Shown in pieces: positions 1 through 10,800 of a stretch of 22,236 bases of DNA. A program made the translations under genes and the position numbers. The first letter of the stretch is position 1. Each line of letters starts with the position of its first letter. The stretch covers positions 3,835 to 26,070 of the forward strand of contig BDDC01001450.1 in assembly GCA_001662425.1 (NCBI GenBank). The letters are read 5' to 3'. This DNA is from Chlamydomonas sphaeroides. Taxonomy: Eukaryota > Chlorophyta > Chlorophyceae > Chlamydomonadales > Chlamydomonadaceae. The notes under the pieces are model-generated. The model was not told where the DNA came from and made no database searches. It saw nothing but the letters and a program-made list of their open reading frames with translations.

Positions 1-50
1 TCCTGACGCCGGGTCCTTGCTGTCGCCCGTTCCATCGTACCGACCCGCAG

Positions 51-1842
51 GACACTGCCTGTTTGTGGACGACCGCCTGCCCCCCTTCGAGTACAACAGG
101 AGCCTGACGCTCGACACATCGACCATCACGACCACTGCGCAGCGCTTCCGCACTCGCTCGGGCTCCCACCGCAAGGTCGTCCAATACACGACACGTGAGG
201 ATGGATGACTTAATAGCGGCTGTTGCCGCAACGTGGCGTGGTGCGGTGCTTAGAAGTGTGCATTCGCGTTGTAAGCAGCCGCGAGAGCGTGGCACTGCAT
301 GTTGCAGACAAGCAGCAGCTGCCCCGCGGCGGCGCCATGCTGCAAGTGCTGGACGGTGGCCCCTCCGCAGGTCTGCAAACCGATTTCGGGGACGCGGCAG
401 CGGGTCATGGTGAGCTGAATGAGCTCACGACGCTAGGCTAGCGCTTTGTGTGCGAGGTTGCTTGGGTGCGGCTGGGGGACCGCCCTACCCTGCTGGGGAG
501 CACGTGCACGGCAGCCGTGACAACGGTGCGCGCCCTTCGGCCGCCGCGTGCCAGGCACCTTCATTGCGGCTAGCACCGTGGGTGTGGCCGGCAACGGTGA
601 CGCTGACTTCAAGCACTCCGAGACAACGGGAGCCGCGCCCATGGCGCGAGTCAGTGTGTGGGACGCCGGCCTGGCCAACGGAACTCTGGAGCGGCTGCTC
701 ACTACGTTCAACTACGATGCGTGAGTTTTATTATGCGCTTGGATTACCGGCGCGTCAATGCGTTGGGCGGGCAACGCTTGGCCGGGTTAAAAGACAGAAC
801 CGGGCTTTGAAGCGCATCTGACACCGTGTCTTTCGCCTGCCGGCCCCGCAGACAGACCTACTTCTTGAACGTGAGATTACGCAGAGGGCGGCGCATACCG
901 TGCGCAGCGAGGACTGCTTGCTCCTGCTGGGCTGCTGCTCGAGAAGCTTAGATGCAGCTATCGGGAGCTGACACGTTGTCGGGCACCACCGCTGCTGTTG
1001 CCGTGCCGCAGTACCACCTTGCAGTCGCGCGCATCGGAGCCGACGCCTGGAGCGTCCCCGCTTCAACCAATGGCGCGTACACCACGGCACAATTGTCGTA
1101 CGACGGCTTTGCATGGCGCAACCCACAATGGATTAGCGTCGTGTCCGCATCAAACAACGGTGCGAGGCTCGTGGCTTCGTCGATACCGGCGCTCTGCTGT
1201 GCTTGCGCCGCCCCCACCCGGCAGCGCCCTGCTTTCCACCCCCACCCCCACCCCCACCCCCACACGCTCCTGCCTACCCCTCCAGGCCGGGACCTGGAGA
1301 TGGCGTCCACGATCTCACAGAACGGCGAGGCCAAGGTGTGCGCGAGCGAGAGCGAAAACCGCCGTCCTGGGGCGGGCCACCTGCACCAGGGTTTTTACCC
1401 CGGATCCGGACAAACGCCATCTCCGCCCCATGCTCCCTACCTCACACCTCTGTCCCTGCTGCCCCCGTCCTCGCCCGCTCAGAACGTCCTCACCGTGGGG
1501 GCGACCATGAGCACGGCGGAGGGTGTGGACAGATATGGTGACATGCAGCTGCTCATGTTCCGATACAACGTGTCGGGAGGGAGCGGCCTGGAGCAGTTCC
1601 CGGTGAGGGGGCGGGGAGGGAGCACGAGGGCGCTGGCTGGGCACGTGTACGACAGAGCGGTTAAGTTGGTGACTGGTGTCGGCACAGCGGTGGGCGGGGT
1701 GGTCGCGGCTGTCAAGCTGCCGTAAGACGCCCGTCTCAAGCGCAGCCCTACTGCTGTGCTTCTCTTTCCCCGGACCCTGTCGTAGTTCCATGTGGGTGTT
1801 GGCTCCAACTTCACCGCCTGGGTGGATGCGGTCCGTGGCGCG
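51..1842 (+). other. Subtilase (S8, KP-43-like) catalytic domain, first half (exons 1-8)
   Basis: Exons: 51-194, 371-409, 555-720, 852-870, 1012-1159, 1286-1335, 1483-1602, 1786-1842. The first exon begins just after the expected Asp-Thr-Gly motif (HCLFVDDRLPPF, then HRKVVQY), so the catalytic Asp is off-window. The 371-409 exon ends in GHG and joins the next as GHGTFIAAST, the classic catalytic His motif (His codon 406-408). APMARVSVWDAG follows, then NGAYTT, a motif shared with KP-43-type subtilases, then VVSASNNG carrying the oxyanion Asn (1153-1155). NVLTVGAT at 1483 is the conserved strand after it. The 19-nt exon 852-870 and the start of the 1012 exon (alternative AG at 1023-1024) are the least certain pieces. 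Exon phases agree throughout. Confidence 0.9.
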
Positions 1843-4800
1843 GTGAGCCCCGGGCGGGTTGGCAGGCTTCAGGCCGACTGATACTGGTGTTAGACACTGA
1901 GGCACCGAGGGGAACGCGGCAGACCGGAGTGCTGCGCCGACGGGCGCTCCAGTAATGCACCCTTGCCATGACTGATCCTGTGGCATGCGTGACCCTCTTG
2001 CGGATTGCGCGCAGCCCCGACAGCGGCTCAGCGTCGTCTGGGCCAGCCCTGCCGATGCCTGTACAGCCCTGGTCGGGTCGTACAGCGGCGTCCTCGTTCT
2101 GGTTAACGCCATCACCGCAGGCTGTACCCTGGCGTCGCGGGTGACCCGGATTATGAACGTGGGGGCTGCGGGAGCGATCTTCATCCACAGCGGCACGGTG
2201 TTCCCCACCGCCTCCACCATCCCCACGACCACCGCCAACCTGCTCTACGCCTACGTGAACCGGGTGAGCGTCTAAGAGGCGCAGGAGGCAGGATCATTGG
2301 AGCCGCATCACAGCCGCGGGCCACTGCCCCTCGCGTTGCAAAGCGCGCGTGACACACGCCGGATCCGCTCTTTGTTTATTCCCCACTTGCCCCTCAGAAC
2401 GTGGGCACGCGCCTCGCTGGTATCCTGGCGGAGGCCGGCAGCGCCCTCCATGTCGCTCACACGCAGCCGCCCGAGCTGCCTCCCGCCAGCCCCAACAACA
2501 TCGCGGCATTCTCCGGATACGGACCCACGGCGGCGGACGGCCGCATCAAGCCAGGTGCGCCTGACTCGGGAAGCGGTCTGGCTTGCTGCCAACCGAGCAA
2601 CGTGTATGTATGATCTTGTTCACAGCTGCTGTGGACGAGAGCGCCTGGGGTTGCGGGGGGGTGCTGACGCCAGTCGCCGTCCGTGATTCCCATTCTAACG
2701 CTCGTTTGCCGCCCCTACGTGCCCATGTGCCCCAGATATCGTCGCGCCAGGTAAGGGGGCCAGGGCAGCTTTCTGTCAACAAGCAGCGGCCCACGCGCGC
2801 CGGGTTTCCTGCATTGCTTCAAGATGTGGAGTTCCCTTCTCACAGGCCAGCGCATTATGTCTGCCAGTGCAATGGCCGGCGCTCCTGCTGGTATCAACAG
2901 TGAGCAACGGCCGGGGGTGAAGGGCTTCCGTGGGGCTTTACCATTCAAGGGTGTCGGTGTTGGGGTCAGTGTTGCTTTATCGACCGCCAGCTCATGCAAA
3001 CGAGCGCCGAGGGCCCATCCGGGGCAGGATGGCGTGGGTCACGTGGGTGTCCTGAGCATGGTTGCATGGGTCTATTGTGGGGATTACTCTACATCTCCGC
3101 CTCTCGGTGGCGATCACGTGTGGCCCTGCTTCACCCTGCCTGCCCCCAATGGCCCCAGGCGCCACATGCTCCAACGCGTCGCGCATTGACCAGGGTATGT
3201 CGGGCGCCCGCTGATACGCCTCGCCACTGAATGGCGTTAGTTGTCCTCCTGGATGCAGCCGTGATGTTCGTGCCCCTCTATCTGCACCGCTCTGCTGCAC
3301 TCGCCCTCCCTACCCGCACCTGCAGGCGCCTCTGCGGCCGTGGCTCAGGTGGCGGGCCAGCTGCTGCTGATGCGGCAGTACTTCATGTGCGTTCAGACAT
3401 GATGATAAAGGCCTCGCGACTCGTGGTGACGCACAACGTGCCCTTGGCTGTGACCACGCGCTCTGCGCCGTTGCCTGCTGAGGGTCTGACCCAGCTCAGC
3501 CGGCCCACATTCCTCCATGACCTGGATTGCCATTGGGCTAAGCACAGCCAACGCTGACACTCTCCTATCCGTCGCCCCCGCCAGGGACGGGTACTACCCC
3601 AAGGGCTTCCGGGGCCCTGAGTCGGCCAACTTCACTCCCTCGGGTGCCCTGCTGAAGGCGGTGACCATTGCGGGGGCCCGCTCGCTCCAGGTGGGGTGGC
3701 ACGCTGCGGCCGCCCATTGCACCCCTGGGCCTGTCCCCGCGTGTTGGCCGGTGGTTGCCGGTCGCCGAGCGATGAGACCTTCGGTTACGGCGTGTGTGGA
3801 GCTGCGCCGCTTGCCGCACGTGTGCTGCAACCCCGCATGCAACACGCAACGGGCACGCCGAGCCTGCCTTGAGCGTGTTGACCCCACACGCATCGGCCCC
3901 ATCCAGGGAGGCTACGCCCTGAACCTGGGCAGGACCATCGGCGCCGGCCCAGACGGATTGCAGGTGCGCAGGCGTGCTCACCAGTCACTAGCGTACGGCA
4001 CATCCTTGCGGCCGCTCCAACCACCATGTACGGCGGGCATCTACAGCTTCGGCCTTCCCGCCCGGCCCCACCCTCGGTGTCCCACAGGGCTGGGGGCGCA
4101 TGGACCTGTCGGGCTCCCTGTCGCTACCCGGCCTGACACCCGACACTATCAATCTCCAAGTGGCGGACGGAGAGGCCATCAACCATGGTCAAGTCATCAG
4201 CATCGGCGGAGTCCGGGCCACGGGCGAGGGGTGAGCATGCTGCATGGATCTACCGCAACATTGCCTGCTCGCATGTGCACTTGCATTGCAAGAGGTGCCC
4301 TGACAGCGCTTGCTGCCCACCGCACAACGTCAGCGACCAGGGGGCCACGCCAGCGACGGCACCACCCGAGTCACGCTTGCAGCCTGTAGGCACTGAAGCA
4401 CGCGCATGGCGCCCCCGCTGCCCTGTCAGTGCGTTTGGCGCTCACCCGATTTGCCCTGACGTTTGGCGCTTATACGCTTTCGCCCTGGCGTGTGGCCCTG
4501 CCGTGCCATGTCCTGCCATGACCCGCGCCTCCCTGCCCTACCTTCTCACAGCCCCATCACGGCCGTGCTGTCCTGGTACGACTACCCGGCCACCACCAGC
4601 ACCACCCGCCACCTAGTCAACAATTTGGACCTACGGTATGAGGTCAACGGCGATGGCATCCGCATCCCGCTGGTGGCAGGTGGGCCAGGGGGGGCGCTTT
4701 GAATGGTGGTGCCTTGTTACAGGATCGGGACAAGCGCCACGTGTGGCACAACCTATCCGCTGGTGTCGCCCCGCTTACAGACGCTGTTAACAATGTGGAG

Positions 4801-7800
4801 CGGCTGCGCATCAACGCCCCGGCCGGGGCCAGCGTTACGTTCCACGTCACGTGAGGCGCCGCAACCTGTGCAGCGGGGCTGGCAGAGCAGGGCTTGATGT
4901 ACCTGAACATACCGGTTCCCCTGCTGGAAACTGCACGCACGCGCTCCGACGCGGGAGGGTGTCCCGCCTGCTGCGCCGCCGACGCCCAGACATGCAAGCC
5001 TGCCTGCTGGTGCTCACTCGGCCCCTCCATGCTGCAACCACGCCAGGGGCACGAGCGTCACGCACAGCACCAACACGCTGTTCGCCTCCTCAAGCGACCG
5101 CATGCTGCCGCAGCGCTGGGCGCTAGCGGTGGTGGGGCACTTCACAGGGTGAGCAGCCCACCTGGGTGTGGCACGTGCTCATGGACACTTGGACTCTGCG
5201 TGGTGCTATAGTTGTACGCCCCACCACCTGCTTGCTGGACCGATGTGCAGTCACGTGCTCCGCCGCATTTCCCCAGGTGGCTCGAGAGCCCCTTTAACCC
5301 CGCCTACATCAGGCCGCAGCGCCTCAAGGTGCGCGCAGAGTCCAAGTTTGTTGTTGTTACATTGCAAGCAGCACTGAATAGCGTGATGGTACATGCACTC
5401 CCCAGCATCTTGCATACCGTTACACGTCACGCGAGGAGCCCGCCCTGCCCACCCTCACAGCACTTTGGCCAGGAGAAGCCGTCCGAGCTGAGCTTCATGA
5501 TCCGACTGGGCGACGGCAGCCAATGCGCGAGGCCGCTCGGCGCCAGCCTTGTCTCTTCCGAGGATTGCACACCGGACAGCCACAGTGTTTACAAGCTGGT
5601 CGAGGAAGGTGGAGCTCGGGGTCGCACATAGATCGCCAGTACAAACCTTGGTTCGACGTTTGCGCGCACTACCTGGCTTCTCCTGTGGTAGCAGTAGTAG
5701 CAGCGCCATGTTTTGTCAGCACGGTCACACGCTACCCCACATCAACCCGCCCGCAGGGTCTGCCTTCACGCTGCTTTCGCCTGGGTTTGGCGTGTCGCTG
5801 TGCATTGATGTGGCAACTGGCATCCAGGCCGTTGGGGCGGGCTTGCGGCAATCGGTTTGTCCACAGCCGTCGGAGGATGCCACAATGTTCCGTTTTGCGT
5901 TCGATGCCGCCGGTGGGTACCTAGCAGCCTAGACAACTGGTGCAGTTTATGCTGACGCAGCTGCCTGCTGGTCCACCCACAGGCCCTCCTGGGGTGTGGT
6001 ACGTCAAGACCACGGCCGGGCTGTGCTGGAGCGTGCAGGATGCAGCCAGCACGGCCGGCACGCCCATCGTCCTCGCCAAGTGCACTAACATGCCGCACAT
6101 GCAGTTCTTCCTGCGCGAGTACTCCAATGGGTGCGAGCATGCCGAAAAGCGCGCGTGTGCTTGTGACCCCAGCGGCTGCATGCGAGCTGGTGCAGCCACA
6201 CGTACTTGCTTGCAGCCCTTTCATGTTCTCCTCCCATGCCATGTTCGCTGAGCCTGCCGCCTTGCCCCACGTCATCCTGCTCCACCCTGGCAGCTGGTGG
6301 CACATGGTGCCGCAGCACGCGCCAGGGATGTGCGTGCAGGTGGCGGGCGGCAGTTCCGAGCCGGGCGCTGCCGTGCAGCTGACGACATGCTCGGCCAACG
6401 AGGAGTCAGTGCGCTTCTACCTTCGAGACATGCCCACGCCGGGTGGGAGATGCTGTGGGGGCTGTTGGGCCCCGGCACGTGCGGACTTGCCAGCGAGCTG
6501 CACCACACCATCAACGCACCCATCCTCCGGACATGACCCTTCGTGGCACCTCAGGCCTTCCATCCCCGGGTGGCTACCGCTACACCGTCAAGGACGGCCA
6601 GGGCCGCTGCCTCACCTACACGGGGCCCACGGGCCGCGATGTGGAGTTCGCGCCCTGCAACGGATCCTCCGTGCAGAGTGCAGCGGTGTACGTCAACCCG
6701 CACGGAACCGCTGGCAGGTGCGTGGTGAAGCCGGACGGCCGGAACCAAGCAAATCAGCGCAGGTCCGCGAAACGCCCCTGGCACCACACCTGAGAGCTGC
6801 CCCACCCGGGTTCACCTCGTTCCCTGCAGGCAAGTTTACCAGCTGTCACGGCCTGACTTGGCTGCCCTACAGTCCGGGGCCTCCTCCTTCAACCTCACCC
6901 GCATCTGCCTCGAGGCGCCAGCGGCAGTCGGTGGTGTGCTCCGCATGGCAACGTGTGACGCGCTGTCGATGGCCCAAGCGGTGGACCTGCAGCCCGCTCC
7001 GGCAGCACTCGCCATCTCGGCAGGCTGGGCGTACAGGCTATGTGAGTGACGTGCGGGCAATCCTGCTTCAATCTGATGATTTCCTCCTCTTACTATGTGC
7101 ATGGAAAGCCCCGAGACCGACATGTATGCACGTGTCCCTCCGCGTGTTCACCCAACGCAGCCTGCCCCGACCCCAGCGCCAGCGGCTGGTGCCAGGCTCC
7201 CGGCTCCCGGCTGCAGCTGGTGTCGTGCTTCCCCGACATGCCCCCCGACTCGTGGCTGTGCGAGGACGCGAGCGGTGCCACCGGGGTAGTGTCCCCTGCC
7301 ACGGGGTGCAGCGTTGCAAACCAGCGGACGGGCTGGCCCAACGCCCCCGCCTCGAGCTGCCCACTGCTGCTGGGAGGTGCGCTGGGGTTGCCGTAGCAAC
7401 GGGTCTCGGGTGACGGCCGCCACCATGAGAGTTGCACGGGGCGCTGATGATGTCCCGCCTGTCTGGCTGTCCCTGCGCGCAGCGGGCCTGTACCGGCTGT
7501 CCCGCGGGTCGGCACCCTGCCCCACGTCCATCAGCGCCTGCTCTGCCTCCACGGTGGTGCGCTGTGGGCTCTACCCTAGCCCCACGGATGACTGGGCCGA
7601 GGACTGGCTGGTGGGTGTGCTGCGGCAGTGCAGGGCGGCACATGACCGGTGATCTCGGTGATTTAAATTGTTCACAGAAACATGCCCATGGTCCGCGTTG
7701 CATTCCCACGTGACCTCCTGCACCGACCAACCTGCCCGCCGCAGTGCAACAAGCTCTACTCGCCGGCTCGCCAGGTGGCGCTGGTGCTGCACCGCGACGG

Positions 7801-10800
7801 CGTGCTCGCACTGCACCGCACACCCAGCCTGCGCAACTCGTCGGGAGTGATGTGGTCCGCCGGTAGCGTGCCCGGTGCTGTGTGGACCGTTGCGGCAGGC
7901 GGTGGCCTGGATGTCACACTTCCCAACGGCACCACACGGGCCGCCTCGACGATTGGAACACTCGTTGGGACAGCTTCTGGCACCGGCAACGGACCCTTCT
8001 CCCTGACTGTGGCCTTGCAAGGCTTCCTGACCATGGCCAACAGCGCTGGCGACCAGGCGTGGACGTCGCGCACATACGCCGCAGGTGAGGTCGGCGCATA
8101 TTTGGGGTCTGGCACGATAACTCTTAGGGGAGCTTATGCCCCACGACGGCCTTACCTAGTATAGTGTACTCCTCGACCCTTGACAGTGCCTTCCCTCCAT
8201 CCCCCAGACTTCCGCGTCCAGCTGACGTCGGAGGCGAACACGGTCTGCCAGCCCACAGTGCCGTACTGCGATGGGCCGCAGCTGAGGTCCTGCGGCCTGT
8301 ACGCCGCCCCTGCTAGCCCCTCCGCGGCGGCAGGCTGGGGGTGCGATGCACTGTACAGCAGCAACCGCAACGTCGCGCTACGTGTGCTGTCCTCGGGCGA
8401 TATGTGCCTGACCGATGAGACGCCTGGCAGCCCTCTAAACCTGTGGTGCACCAACACCACGGGACTTGGCGGAACCAGGTGGGCCAAGGTCGTCCAAGTG
8501 TCCCTGCTAGCTGAGGACTGCGCGTGCATGCGTTATTGCAGGAGCTCTTACAACACATTCCGATAAAACCCCTCGTTGCTGCCGCCCCACGCCCTCCACT
8601 CGCAGCCTGCTGCTCACCAACACGGGCGGCTGGCTCCTCGTCAGCGCCAACGGCACCACAATCGCATCCTCGGCCACAGTGGGCACCTCGTTCCCGAGGA
8701 ACGCCGGCGCCTCCATGCAGCCCTTCCGTCTCGTGGTGCGGGGCGAGGGCCCGAGCGCAGAGGCCGTCATCCTCAACCGGGCGGGCAAGGAGGCCTGGTC
8801 GAGCCTTGGAGGTGCGTCGCGTTGGCGGAACCGGCTTTCTTGGTTGAAGGTCCTGTGACCTGTGGTCCAAATGCAATGTGGTCGATCTGGAGGATGGCCG
8901 CAAGTGAGAACACGCGCCGTGCCCGCATTACATCCGTCCCTCGCAGCCTGCCCGCCCCCCAACGCGAGCTGGTGCGGCAACGCCACCTTCGCTGCGCAGT
9001 GCGACGGCGACCCGCGATACGACTGGTGAGCTGTAGCTGATGCTGATGTGGCACGCGACCTGCGACCCGCGTGTTGGCACGGCAGGCAGCAAGGCGCTCC
9101 CAACGCAACGGCACGTGCGCCGCCGCCGTGCAGGATCTGCGACAACCCCGCAACCTCACGAAGGGGCGCCATGCTGAGGTGCGCGTGAGGGGCGGGTCCC
9201 CAGGCTCGTATGCACGGACGTGCGCAGGGCAGTCAGATCGGCACCTGGCCTACGCTGCGCCCGTACTGGCCTGTCGTACAGCTGAGCTCGTCTGCTTCCG
9301 TCGTTGCCGATCCAACCCCACCCCGCTCCCGTGCGCTTCAGTCGCTGCCACCCTATGCCCAACCCCCCGCCTTCGGTGTGCTGTCGCCCTAAACCCCACC
9401 CCTACCTTCATCCCCGCAGCTCCCGCAACTGCTCCCTGGCTGACAGCGATACGGGGATGCCCTTCGCACCGGCCGCAATTTGCCCCGGGCAGTTCTCAGG
9501 TGGGGCCCACCGCGGCCTCGCACGGCAGAGGCAATCATTCGCTAGCAGCAGCAGCAGCAGCAGCAAGGCTCAGCAACCGCACGTACGGCACGCACATCCG
9601 GAGCAAGTGAGGAAGCGTGGTGACGCGATTCCGAACCGATCGCGCCACCAGGCTCAGCTGCCTCACACGGCATTCAATCCAAATGACGGCTGAGCTATTT
9701 AGAGACTATGAAGAGGCTATGACGGGGTTTGGCTATGAACGGACGGAGGCTGCTATCCAGGCCCCGCAGCGAGCTGCTCGGCAACACAAGCACGCAGAAT
9801 GGTGACAGTGAGGCGACTCCCAAGCAGCTCAGGACAGTATTTGCCCATATCCGCCCCCCCAGGCTACCTCCCTGCCATCCGCATTGGCGACGGTGTGCAG
9901 ACTTGCCCGAGCTCCACCACCTCATGCGCCTCTGCGGCGCGGCAGGGCTGCGGCCTGTATGCCAGCCTGCTGCCATCAGACTGGTCGGAGGAGTGGCCCT
10001 GCAACAGGCTCACCTCCGCCAACGGGTGGTACATGCTCGCCATTCTGCGCGATGGGCGGCTGGTCCTGTACAACACCAGCGCGGGCTCCTTCCCCGGCCC
10101 CACCATTTGGAGCCACGACACGGTGCCGGCTGGCTTGCCGAGGGCGGGGCGCAACCTAGTCCTGCGAAGGTGGGTCAGTCCGGTACAACGCGCGGAAGGA
10201 GCGCTTCCGATGTCCGAGCCGAGTGGCGTGCTGCAACCGGTGTGACCCTGCCGACCTCCTATCGCCCCGGCCCCTCAGGGATGGCGCCTGGCAGCTCGTT
10301 AGCAGCGACGGCACCGTCAGTGGGTCCAGGTGGGGGCGAGGGTGGAGCAGAGCTTGTTATGCATGCCGAAAGCCCTCTTCATGCCAATGATGTACTGTAT
10401 CTGGCAGCGTGCGTGCGCTGGACAGACGAGCTCAGTCACTTTATGGTGGCCTGCTCGCAGCTTTGAGGGCCCGCGTGCCATCTCACTGGCGGGTATCGAC
10501 GCCAGCCCTTTCACGCTGCAAGGTGCGATTGTGTGTCGGGAGCGGATGCCCGAGTTGCGTGGCATCGCCATGCCGCTTGTTGTCAGTGGTCCTAGCAGGC
10601 AGCTGAGCTCGCCATCGCCCCACCTCATTCGTTGATACGCTCCCCTCAATATGTCAAATGCGCAGTCACGGACTCGGGCCAGGTGGCCGTCCGCAACGCC
10701 AGGAACCAAACGGTGTCTGCGCACCCTGTATCAACATGTGCGTTCGGGTAGTTCGGGCGCTTGGTGCTTGGGCCAGACCACAGCCCATGCCCGGCTTTGC

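Noticed and set aside
450..541. Alternative His-region exon reading HVHGSRDN before GTFIAAS, implying loss of the catalytic His
   Set aside because: The 371-409 exon joins in phase and restores GHGTF, so the active-site His is present and this alternative is unnecessary.
1315..2238. Long minus-strand open frame (307 codons)
   Set aside because: It lies opposite protease and PA exons and crosses their introns. Its peptide shows no domain, only Arg/Ala/Pro-rich text typical of GC-rich antisense.
3517..4389. 290-codon plus-strand open frame taken as one exon
   Set aside because: Two parts (3585-3690 and 3907-3963) are true exons in this frame, but the rest has no domain and includes the intron 3691-3906; the next exon (4088) is in another frame.
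6040..7413. Long plus-strand open frame (457 codons)
   Set aside because: It is out of frame with the ricin-like exons over the same bases, which have conserved Cys patterns and exact splice phases.
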